From Pseudomonadota bacterium (GTDB lineage: Bacteria; Pseudomonadota; Gammaproteobacteria; UBA5335): a stretch of 5,868 bases of DNA. The translations under genes and the position numbers were made by a program. Positions 1 through 5,240 of this stretch are shown here, piece after piece (positions within the stretch are counted from its first letter, which is position 1; each line of letters opens with the position of its first letter). A model generated the notes under the pieces. That model was not told where the DNA came from, did not search any database, and saw only the letters and a list, made by a program, of their open reading frames with translations. The stretch spans positions 1 to 5,868 of the forward strand of contig PKCW01000115.1 in assembly GCA_002862965.1 (NCBI GenBank), written 5' to 3'.

Positions 1-594
1 AAAGAGGCCACCGCCTTTGCCTACAACCGGCCCGGTTACGGCCGGAGCGACGCGGTAGCCACGCCGCGCGACGGCATGCACGTCGTCGATGAACTGCGCG
101 CGCTGCTGCACAGCCGAGGGCTGGAACCGCCCTATGTGCTGGTCGGACATTCCCTGGGCGGCTTGTACATGCAACTGTTCGCCCGGCGCTATCCGGACGA
201 GGTGAGCGCGCTGGTGCTGGTGGACTCGACGCATCCCGAGCAATTCAAGGGCGCCGGCGCATTGGAGAACTGGCCCGGCTGGGCGCGGGCCCTGTTGCGC
301 GTCGTGACTTCGGCGACGGCGAAGCAGGAGCTGGACGCCATCCACGCGACCGGGGAGGCGGTGTTGGGACTGCCGGCCTTCACCGGCAAGCCCGTGATCG
401 TGCTGAGCGCGTTGAAACCCATGAGCAACAAATCCGCGCTGGCCGACGACGCGAACGAAAAGCGCAAGGATATCGCCCGGCTGTATCCCGGCAGCACCCA
501 GATTTGGGTCGATAGCGGCCACGTCATTCCGCTGGAAAAGCCCGAGGCGGTCATCGCGGCGATCCGCGAGGCGACGCAGATACGAGAGCAGTAG
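1..594 (+). CDS. alpha/beta-hydrolase fold protein, 5'-truncated by window edge
   Basis: The reading frame is open from base 1, so the gene starts before the window; the ATG at 76 is internal, because the codons before it already encode family sequence (AFAYNRPGYGRSD, about residues 5-17). About 197 residues are visible, ending at TAG 592-594. The nucleophile elbow is VGHSLGG with the likely catalytic serine at visible residue 51. The strand/turn ALVLVDSTHPEQ follows at about 70-81, and a C-terminal SGHVIPLEKP segment carries the likely catalytic histidine at about 174. I cannot assign the catalytic acid with confidence. Family knowledge: such proteins are usually soluble esterases, lipases, epoxide hydrolases or C-C hydrolases, and the substrate cannot be told from the motifs. 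It converges on the pqq operon and shows no sign of belonging to it. Any signal peptide would lie in the missing N-terminus. The fold is secure; the function is unknown. Confidence 0.88.
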   Translation, partial: KEATAFAYNRPGYGRSDAVATPRDGMHVVDELRALLHSRGLEPPYVLVGHSLGGLYMQLFARRYPDEVSALVLVDSTHPEQFKGAGALENWPGWARALLRVVTSATAKQELDAIHATGEAVLGLPAFTGKPVIVLSALKPMSNKSALADDANEKRKDIARLYPGSTQIWVDSGHVIPLEKPEAVIAAIREATQIREQ

Positions 595-739
595 AGCGAA
601 CCAGCCACTTTTGAGTCAGGCATGGCGTCTGTTTCATTGCTGGCAGTTCAGCCCCGGCATCGGGGAAGCGGTGTCACAAAGACCTAGCGAAAGCCTGCAT
701 CGCGAGGTTCCGACGTCCCCCCGATCTTGAGTGGCATTC

Positions 740-779
740 CATCATGGATCGGTCGCAACCCGACATGAGGGGCATGATG
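740..779 (-). terminator. weak inverted repeat just after pqqE, possible operon end
   Basis: CATCATG at 740-746 and CATGATG at 773-779 are perfect 7-base inverted copies. Between them is a nested 4-bp pair, GTCG 752-755 with CGAC 761-764. The structure begins 9 bases past the pqqE stop, where the pqq transcript should end. There is no T-run after it on the minus strand, so it is not a classical intrinsic terminator. It could be a 3'-end stabilising stem, or chance. A second small stem, CCCCG 652-656 with CGGGG 661-665, lies nearer the hydrolase stop. The rest of the 595-787 gap shows nothing I recognise. Confidence 0.22.
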
Positions 780-787
780 TCGATGCC

Positions 788-1957
788 TCACGAGAGATCC
801 GCCGAAGAAATTTCTCGCGTAGCGTTGCGCGGATTGCGGAAGATGAGCGGGGCCGCATCGCCCTCGCGGCGGGCGGTGTCGATGGCCTCGAGGACGCGGC
901 CGTGGTGCGGCGAGAGCCGGCAGGCGGGATCGGCGGCGGTGGCGTCCCCGGCCAGCAGATACGCCTGACAGCGGCAACCGCCGAAGTCGACCTCACGCTC
1001 GGGGCAGGTGCTGCAGGGCGGCTGCACCCACGCCGTGCCGCGATAGCGGTTGAAGGCGGGCGCGCCGTGCCAGATCTCGGCCAGTGACTGCTGGCACACA
1101 TTGGGAAACGCCAGATCCGGCAGCACGCGCGCGGCATGACAGGGCAGCGCGGTGCCGTCGGGCGCAATGGTGAGGTGCAGCCGCGCCCAGCCGCCCATGC
1201 AGGCCTTGGGGGTTCCTTCGAAATAATCGGGCACGACGTAGTAGATCTTCATGGGACCGTCATAGGCGGCGCGAAAGGCGGCGACGTCGATTTCCGCCTG
1301 GCGCAACTGCTCGCGGGTGGGCAGAAGCGCGGTGCGGTTGGCGAGCGCCCAGCCGTAATACTGCGTCGTCGCCAGTTCCACGTAATCGCCACCCAGCGCC
1401 TCGGCCAGCGCCAGCATGGCGGGGATCTGGTGCAGGTTGAGCCGGTGCAGCACGAAGCACAGCACCATCGGAAAACCGGCGTCCTTGACGGCACGGGCGA
1501 CGGCGAGCTTGTGCTCGAAGCTGCGCGTGCCGGCGATGCGGTCGTTGAGCACGGCGTCCGCCGCCTGGAAGCTGACCTGGATGTGATCGAGCCCGGCGGC
1601 GCGCAGCGCCTCGATGCGCCGGGCGTCGAGGCCCAGCCCCGAGGTGATCAGGTTGCTGTAGAACCCCAGCCCGCGGGCTTCCTGCACGATGGTTTCGAGA
1701 TCGCGGCGCGCGGCGGGCTCGCCGCCCGACAGGCCCAACTGCACCGCGCCGAGCGCGCGCGCCTGGCGCAGCACGTCGATCCACTGCGCCGTGTCGAGTT
1801 CATCGCGGACGGACGGGTAGTCACGCGGATTGCTGCAATAGGGGCATTGCAGCGGACAGGCATAGGTCAGCTCGGCGAGCAGCCACAAGGGCGGCGGCAC
1901 GGGCCGCTCAGCGCAGTTCGATCCAGCCGCGCTGACGGGCGAGGTCGATGAATTCAC
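788..1957 (-). CDS. pqqE: PqqE, radical SAM/SPASM PqqA Glu-Tyr cross-linking enzyme
   Basis: PqqE (PQQ synthase E) uses S-adenosylmethionine and iron-sulfur clusters to join the gamma carbon of the PqqA glutamate to the tyrosine ring, the first step of PQQ synthesis in the cytoplasm. From the 1957 start the protein has 389 residues. The radical SAM CxxxCxxC motif is C34, C38, C41 (ACPLQCPYCSNP), and the SAM-binding GGEP is at 78-81. The C-terminal SPASM domain has C253, C273, C288, C315, C318, C328, C330 and C346. D324 falls where the family has an aspartate ligand to an auxiliary cluster. The end carries the usual FRNPRN (373-378). The start is uncertain. GTG at 1957 has a strong GGAGG six bases upstream but overlaps pqqD by 50 bases. 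GTG at 1900, just past the pqqD stop, gives 370 residues and begins nearer the conserved PPLWLLAEL, but has a poor ribosome site. Ala33 stands before the first cluster cysteine where many homologues have Arg. Last gene of the operon. Confidence 0.97.
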   Translation of the reverse strand: MNSSTSPVSAAGSNCAERPVPPPLWLLAELTYACPLQCPYCSNPRDYPSVRDELDTAQWIDVLRQARALGAVQLGLSGGEPAARRDLETIVQEARGLGFYSNLITSGLGLDARRIEALRAAGLDHIQVSFQAADAVLNDRIAGTRSFEHKLAVARAVKDAGFPMVLCFVLHRLNLHQIPAMLALAEALGGDYVELATTQYYGWALANRTALLPTREQLRQAEIDVAAFRAAYDGPMKIYYVVPDYFEGTPKACMGGWARLHLTIAPDGTALPCHAARVLPDLAFPNVCQQSLAEIWHGAPAFNRYRGTAWVQPPCSTCPEREVDFGGCRCQAYLLAGDATAADPACRLSPHHGRVLEAIDTARREGDAAPLIFRNPRNATREISSADLS

Positions 1958-2192
1958 GGATGTCCTCCGCCAGGGTCGTTTCGCCCGGATAGGCCGCGGC
2001 CAGCGCGCCGATCAGCGCGCCGAGGCTGGTCTGCCCATCGCAGCGGCTCAGGATGGCCGCCGCCGAGTCATTGAGCCGGATCATGCCCTCGGGGTAGAGC
2101 AGCACGTGGCACTGCTGGGCGGCCTCCCATTGCAACCGGTAGCCGGGCCGCAGGCGAGGAATCCGCGCCGCCGCTTCCGTCGCGCCGCTCAT
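1908..2192 (-). CDS. pqqD: PqqD, peptide chaperone that delivers PqqA to PqqE
   Basis: This encodes 94 residues, the usual size for stand-alone PqqD. PqqD is a small RiPP-recognition-element protein: it binds the PqqA peptide tightly and forms a ternary complex with PqqE so that the cross-link can be made. Family features visible here are [11 protein letters not shown] near residues 12-22, [16 protein letters not shown] at about 33-48 (the core of the winged-helix-like fold) and a helical C-terminus ending GWIEL (89-93). The start is the ATG at 2192, which overlaps the pqqC stop as ATGA (2192-2189). A longer upstream reading in this frame, back to about 2513, is only an out-of-frame shadow of pqqC. 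There is no good ribosome site of its own (GCGGGCGCC precedes the ATG), so translation is probably coupled to pqqC. It is not fused to pqqC, unlike in Methylobacterium-type clusters. Confidence 0.95.
   Translation of the reverse strand: MSGATEAAARIPRLRPGYRLQWEAAQQCHVLLYPEGMIRLNDSAAAILSRCDGQTSLGALIGALAAAYPGETTLAEDIREFIDLARQRGWIELR
1964..1968 (-). promoter_or_regulatory. ribosome binding site supporting the upstream pqqE start
   Basis: The minus strand reads GGAGGACATCCGTG: a full GGAGG with a 6-base spacer before GTG at 1957. It lies inside the pqqD coding sequence. By contrast, the later GTG at 1900 is preceded only by CTGAGCGGCCC. This is the main reason for choosing 1957 as the pqqE start. 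The same bases encode Glu-Asp-Ile-Arg in PqqD, so a chance match cannot be excluded. Confidence 0.5.
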
Positions 2193-2929
2193 GGCGCCCG
2201 CGGCACCGTGCAATAAGGCGGCATGTCGAGCACGTAGGCCAGCATCATGGCATCGAGCATGGACCAGAGCACGTCGAGCTTGAATTGCACGATGGCCAGC
2301 GCGCGTTCCTGTAGCGGGCGGGTGTCGAAGTGCGCCAGCGTGAACGCAAGGCCGTGCTCCACATCGCGCCGCGCCTCGCTGAGCCGGTTGCGGAAGTATT
2401 GCAGGCCGGCGGATTCGATCCAGGGATAGCGGTCCGGCCAGCTGTTCAGCCGCTGCTGATGGATCTCGGGCGCGAACAGCTCGGTGAGCGAGGAGCAGAT
2501 GCCCTCCTCCCACGGCGCCTGGCGCACGAAATTGACGTAGGCATCGACCGCGAAGCGCACGCCTGGCAGCACCAGACGCTGGCTTTCGAGCGTCGCGCGA
2601 TCCAGCCCCACCGCCGCCCCCAGCCGCGTCCAGGCTTCAATGCCGCCCTCGTCCCCGGCGCGGCCGTCGTGGTCGATGATGCGCTGGATCCAGTGCCGGC
2701 GCACCGCGCGATCCGGACACTTGGCCATGAGCGCGGCGTCTTTGAGCGGGATGGCGATCTGGTAGTAGTAGCGGTTGGCGACCCAGCCGCGGATCTGTTC
2801 CGGCGCGAGGCCGCCCTCGTACATGCGCACGTGAAAGGGATGGTGGATGTGATAGCGCGCGCCCAGCGCCCGCAGTCTGGCTTCGAACGCGGCCGCCGGC
2901 CAGGGTGCCCCGTCCGTCCTGTTCGTCAT
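2189..2929 (-). CDS. pqqC: PqqC, cofactor-less PQQ synthase (final oxidase)
   Basis: PqqC closes the second ring of AHQQ and oxidises it to PQQ with molecular oxygen, without metal or flavin, in the cytoplasm. The protein has 246 residues, a normal length for the all-helical TenA/haem-oxygenase-like fold. Residues matching the active site described for the Klebsiella enzyme (numbering from memory, offset of 3) are all present: H27, R53, Q57, K63, R83, H87, E150, H157, R160, Y178, R182 and K217. Recognisable stretches are RYHIHHPFH (25-33), [13 protein letters not shown] (52-64), RIIDHDG (83-89) and [13 protein letters not shown] (216-228). The ATG at 2929 is preceded by GAGGAG (2936-2941) with a 6-base spacer; this ribosome site overlaps the pqqB stop. 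The gap to pqqB is 10 bases, and the 3' end overlaps pqqD by 4, so it is clearly one transcription unit. Confidence 0.97.
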   Translation of the reverse strand: MTNRTDGAPWPAAAFEARLRALGARYHIHHPFHVRMYEGGLAPEQIRGWVANRYYYQIAIPLKDAALMAKCPDRAVRRHWIQRIIDHDGRAGDEGGIEAWTRLGAAVGLDRATLESQRLVLPGVRFAVDAYVNFVRQAPWEEGICSSLTELFAPEIHQQRLNSWPDRYPWIESAGLQYFRNRLSEARRDVEHGLAFTLAHFDTRPLQERALAIVQFKLDVLWSMLDAMMLAYVLDMPPYCTVPRAP

Positions 2930-2939
2930 CGCGCGCTCC

Positions 2940-3851
2940 TCACAACACCAGCTCCAGGCCGTCCTCGGCCACCTCGATGCCCGCGGCGTCGAGCTGGCGC
3001 CGCTCGGGGGAATCTTCGTCCAGGATGGGGTTGGTGTTGTTGATGTGAATCAGGATCTTGCGGGCACGCGGAAAAGCCGCAAGCCGCTCGATCATGCCGC
3101 CCGGCCCGCTCTGCGGCAGGTGCCCCATCTCCAGCGCGCGCTTCGTGCCCACGCCGCGGTCGATCAGATCCTCGTCGCGCCAGGCCGTGCCGTCCACCAG
3201 CAGCACGTCGGCATCGCGCATGGGCGCGGCGAGGTGCGGCTCGAACGCGCCCAGCCCCGGCGCGTAGAACAGCTGCCCGCCGGTGGCCGGATCGGTGATG
3301 AGCAGGCCGATGTTGTCGCCCGGATGCGGGTCGTGGCGATGCGGCGAATACGGCGGCGCCTTGCTCGACAGGGCAAAGGCCTGGAAGCGCAGCCCCGGTG
3401 CCTGCGCCATCTCGAACGGCGCGCCGTCGGGCACGACGGGATGCCAGTCGACGCCGCAGTAATGGCCGAGCATGGGAATGACCGGGAAGCCCGTGGTTAG
3501 GTCCTGATGCACCGCGGGCGTGGTGTAGAGGGCGAGGCGCGGCCCCTCGCGCAGCATCAAGAGGCCCGTGGCGTGGTCGATCTGGGCATCCACCAGGAGG
3601 ACCGCCGCGATGCCGGTGTCGCGCACCGCCCGGCCCGGCCGCAGCGGGGGGAAAGCTTCGATCTGGGCGCGAATGTCGGGGGATGCGTTGATCAGCACCC
3701 AACGCTCGCCGTCGGCGCTCACCGTGATCGACGACTGGGTGCGCGGTTGCGCGCGGAGCGTCCCGGCGCGCACGCCGGCGCAATAGGTGCAGTGGCAGTT
3801 CCACTGCGGAAAGCCGCCGCCGGCGCCCGATCCCAGCACATGAATCCGCAT
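2940..3851 (-). CDS. pqqB: PqqB, metallo-beta-lactamase-fold enzyme of PQQ synthesis
   Basis: PqqB has a metallo-beta-lactamase fold. It was long suggested to be a carrier of PQQ to the periplasm; later biochemical work assigns it as an iron-dependent hydroxylase acting on the tyrosine ring of the cross-linked Glu-Tyr intermediate. The protein has 303 residues, the usual length. Visible features are the start [19 protein letters not shown], the structural-metal CxCxxC at C19, C21, C24, SPDI (57-60), and the altered metal motif DAQIDH (D88, D92, H93) in place of the canonical HxHxDH. GHLPQSG at 243-249 contains H244, and HINNTNPIL at 269-277 contains H269. No signal peptide is seen, which fits a cytoplasmic protein. 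The ATG at 3851 is chosen because it opens at the conserved N-terminus and has AGGAG (3865-3861) 9 bases upstream. A TTG at 3887 would add 12 residues but sits in the hairpin stem and is rejected. Confidence 0.97.
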   Translation of the reverse strand: MRIHVLGSGAGGGFPQWNCHCTYCAGVRAGTLRAQPRTQSSITVSADGERWVLINASPDIRAQIEAFPPLRPGRAVRDTGIAAVLLVDAQIDHATGLLMLREGPRLALYTTPAVHQDLTTGFPVIPMLGHYCGVDWHPVVPDGAPFEMAQAPGLRFQAFALSSKAPPYSPHRHDPHPGDNIGLLITDPATGGQLFYAPGLGAFEPHLAAPMRDADVLLVDGTAWRDEDLIDRGVGTKRALEMGHLPQSGPGGMIERLAAFPRARKILIHINNTNPILDEDSPERRQLDAAGIEVAEDGLELVL

Positions 3852-3884
3852 CGGTGATGGCTCCTGCGCCCTTGCCTGAAACGA

Positions 3885-3912
3885 CAAGGCCCGGCGGTGG
3901 GGCCGGGCCTTG
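3885..3912 (-). terminator. perfect 11-bp hairpin between pqqA and pqqB (attenuator or RNA stabiliser)
   Basis: CAAGGCCCGGC at 3885-3895 and GCCGGGCCTTG at 3902-3912 are perfect inverted copies around a 6-base loop. The stem lies 20 bases past the pqqA stop and 33 bases before the pqqB start. On the minus strand the stem is followed by TCGTTTC, a poor T-run, so leaky termination is more likely than full stop. It could equally be a stem that protects the 3' end of a processed pqqA message. Either role would give more pqqA than pqqBCDE transcript, as reported for pqq operons in other bacteria. The structure is seen directly; the role is inferred. Confidence 0.68.
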
Positions 3913-3932
3913 CGTGAAACCGGAAACTGGCT

Positions 3933-4007
3933 TCAGCGGTTGAAGATGTACATCGTCACTTCGAAGCCCAACCGGAGGTCTTCGAAAGCAGGCTTGGTCC
4001 AGCGCAT
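3933..4007 (-). CDS. pqqA: PqqA, 24-residue PQQ precursor peptide
   Basis: This very short gene encodes the ribosomally made peptide whose glutamate and tyrosine become the whole PQQ skeleton. It runs from ATG (4007-4005) to TGA (3935-3933). The peptide begins [17 protein letters not shown] and ends TMYIFNR. The conserved E-x3-Y unit is Glu16-Val-Thr-Met-Tyr20, the two residues that PqqE cross-links. KPAF (5-8) and DLRLGFE (10-16) match the family leader. GGGAG at 4017-4013 sits 5 bases before the ATG, a good ribosome site. It is the first gene of the operon, directly after the control region and separated from pqqB by 81 bases that hold a strong hairpin. The full-length match, intact key residues and location beside pqqB leave little doubt, although the gene is below the size cut-off of many gene finders. 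Confidence 0.97.
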   Translation of the reverse strand: MRWTKPAFEDLRLGFEVTMYIFNR

Positions 4008-4047
4008 GGTGTCTCCCTCGTCGAACTCGGCGTGTGATCGTGGGGGC

Positions 4048-4075
4048 GATCCGCTGCTGCCGAAAACAGCAGATC
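4048..4075 (-). other. hairpin in the predicted pqqA 5' leader
   Basis: CTGCTG at 4054-4059 and CAGCAG at 4067-4072 form a 6-bp stem around a 7-base loop. It is extended by GAT (4048-4050) with ATC (4073-4075) across a bulge on one side. It lies between the candidate pqqA promoter and the pqqA ribosome site, so it would form in the pqqA leader RNA. It could also be a DNA operator, since it is a near-palindrome about 11 bases downstream of the -10 box. No known riboswitch is recognised. The symmetry is seen; any function is a guess. Confidence 0.3.
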
Positions 4076-4085
4076 CTGAACGGTC

Positions 4086-4114
4086 ATCTTATCCATCCCG
4101 TCCCTCGCTGCCAA
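4086..4114 (-). promoter_or_regulatory. candidate sigma70 promoter of pqqA
   Basis: On the minus strand, TTGGCA (4114-4109, five of six matches to TTGACA) is followed by a 17-base spacer and TAAGAT (4091-4086, four of six matches to TATAAT). Transcription would start near 4079, giving a leader of about 70 bases before the pqqA ATG. The optimal spacer and the position directly upstream of the operon make it the best promoter candidate in the window. No sigma54-type element was seen. Confidence 0.55.
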
Positions 4115-4124
4115 GGGGCCGGGC

Positions 4125-4154
4125 TTGCCGCAGGTTTTGTCGGCATGCGAGAAT
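4125..4154 (+). promoter_or_regulatory. possible folD promoter
   Basis: TTGCCG (4125-4130) is followed by an 18-base spacer and GAGAAT (4149-4154), which is preceded by TGc at 4146-4148, an extended -10 element. Both boxes match consensus at only four of six positions. Initiation near 4161 would leave a leader of about 70 bases before folD. If both this and the pqqA promoter are real, they diverge from a shared region and their -35 boxes lie only about 10 bases apart, back to back. Confidence 0.3.
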
Positions 4155-4231
4155 CGCGGCCCGATCTTCCCTGCCGGTTCGGGTTCCATGCCGTCCGCCG
4201 TCTCGTCCATGCCCCCGTCGGGTTCATCCGC

Positions 4232-5101
4232 ATGAGCGCCCGCACCCTCGACGGCCGCGCCCTGTCTCTGGAAGTCCGCAGCCGCGTCGCGGCGCAGGTG
4301 GCGCGCTGGCGCAGCGAGGGCCGCCGCACGCCGGGTCTGGCCGTGGTGCTGGTCGGCGAGGACCCGGCCTCGGCGATCTATGTGCGCAACAAGCGCGCGG
4401 CCTGCGAAGCCGCCGGTTTCGCCTCCCACCATCACGCCTTGCCGGCGGACATCTCACAGGTGGAGCTGATGGCCCTGATCGCGGCGCTCAATGCCGACCC
4501 GGCCATCGACGGGATTCTGGTGCAGTTGCCGCTGCCGGGCCACATCGACAGCGAAGCCATCATCGAGGGCATCGATCCCGCCAAGGACGTCGACGGCTTC
4601 CATCCCTACAACATGGGCCGGCTCGCCCTGCGCCTGCCCTTGCTGCGGCCCTGCACGCCCTACGGCATCATGCGGCTGCTGGAGCGCACCGGGCTCGATC
4701 TGCGCGGCCGCCGCGCCGTCATCGTGGGCGCCTCGAACATCGTCGGGCGCCCGATGGCGCTGGAACTGCTGCTGGCCGGCGCCACCGTGACCGTCTGTCA
4801 CCGCTTCACGCGCAATCTGGCGGCCGAAGTCGGTGCGGCGGAAATCGTGATCGCGGCCGTCGGCAAACCGGGACTCATCCCCGGTGGCTGGATCCAGCCC
4901 GGCGCGATCGTGATCGACGTCGGCATCAACCGACTGGCCGACGGCTCGCTGGCGGGCGACGTGGCGCCGGAGGCCGCCGCACGCGCGGGCTGGCTGACGC
5001 CCGTGCCGGGCGGCGTGGGACCGATGACGGTCGCCATGCTGCTGCAGAACACGCTCGAAGCCTACGCCCGGCGCGCCGGCATCCCCTGCCTGCCCGCCTG
5101 A
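4232..5101 (+). CDS. folD: FolD, methylenetetrahydrofolate dehydrogenase/cyclohydrolase
   Basis: FolD is a bifunctional cytoplasmic enzyme. It oxidises 5,10-methylene-tetrahydrofolate with NADP+ to the methenyl form and hydrolyses that to 10-formyl-tetrahydrofolate, supplying one-carbon units for purines and initiator tRNA formylation. The protein has 289 residues, a normal length. Y50 and K54 (YVRNK) are the catalytic pair at the same numbers as in the E. coli enzyme. QLPLPGH is at 98-104 and [14 protein letters not shown] (118-131) includes D121. The nucleotide-binding [15 protein letters not shown] is at 166-180, CHRFT at 189-193, and the family signature [12 protein letters not shown] at 259-270. 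The ATG at 4232 is chosen because [10 protein letters not shown] aligns with the family N-terminus; the frame stays open upstream to 4034 without family sequence. No clear ribosome site precedes it. It is divergent from pqqA and monocistronic as far as the window shows. All key residues are intact. Confidence 0.97.
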   Translation: MSARTLDGRALSLEVRSRVAAQVARWRSEGRRTPGLAVVLVGEDPASAIYVRNKRAACEAAGFASHHHALPADISQVELMALIAALNADPAIDGILVQLPLPGHIDSEAIIEGIDPAKDVDGFHPYNMGRLALRLPLLRPCTPYGIMRLLERTGLDLRGRRAVIVGASNIVGRPMALELLLAGATVTVCHRFTRNLAAEVGAAEIVIAAVGKPGLIPGGWIQPGAIVIDVGINRLADGSLAGDVAPEAAARAGWLTPVPGGVGPMTVAMLLQNTLEAYARRAGIPCLPA

Positions 5102-5124
5102 CCGGTCCCTGCGTCGAGACCGGT
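5101..5124 (+). terminator. inverted repeat at the folD stop, possible weak terminator
   Basis: ACCGGTC (5101-5107) and GACCGGT (5118-5124) are perfect 7-base inverted copies with a 10-base loop, beginning at the last base of the folD stop codon. No T-run follows, so it is at best a weak or Rho-assisted end. The rest of the 139-base gap before the convergent dioxygenase gene holds nothing I recognise. Confidence 0.3.
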
Positions 5125-5240
5125 AACGCCCGGTCCGGCGATCATGCCGACCCCCGCGCCCTTACGTCCCCACCTCAAATGTCGCATGCAGCGCACCGCC
5201 GCTTGCTTGATGCGGGTGGGTCCGCCGCCGACGAGCGCCC

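Noticed and set aside
652..665. CCCCG-GCAT-CGGGG stem after the hydrolase gene, considered as a terminator
   Set aside because: The stem is only 5 bp and is followed on neither strand by a T-run, so it is too weak to call.
1136..1951. A 271-codon open frame on the plus strand antisense to pqqE
   Set aside because: The translation shows no recognisable fold or motif, and the opposite strand encodes a fully motif-supported PqqE. It is treated as a mirror of pqqE codon use.
2926..3804. A 292-codon open frame on the minus strand in a second frame over pqqB
   Set aside because: It is Arg/Ala/Pro/His-rich with no motifs, and the pqqB frame is unmistakable.
3852..3887. A 12-residue longer PqqB from TTG at 3887
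   Set aside because: The start would lie inside the hairpin stem, the codon is TTG, and the added residues precede the conserved MRIHVLGSG start, which has its own AGGAG site.
3956..4093. A 46-codon minus-strand frame, beginning [11 protein letters not shown] just upstream of pqqA and overlapping it out of frame
   Set aside because: Its ATG overlaps the predicted -10 box of pqqA, so it would not be on that transcript. Its C-terminal half is an out-of-frame reading of pqqA. Considered as a leader peptide, but support is lacking.
4178..4225. 8-base direct repeat TCGGGTTC before two ATG codons upstream of folD, considered as an operator pair
   Set aside because: Two short copies 39 bases apart are within chance for GC-rich DNA, and no regulator is known to me with this half-site. 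It is kept only as a note to the short-ORF finding.
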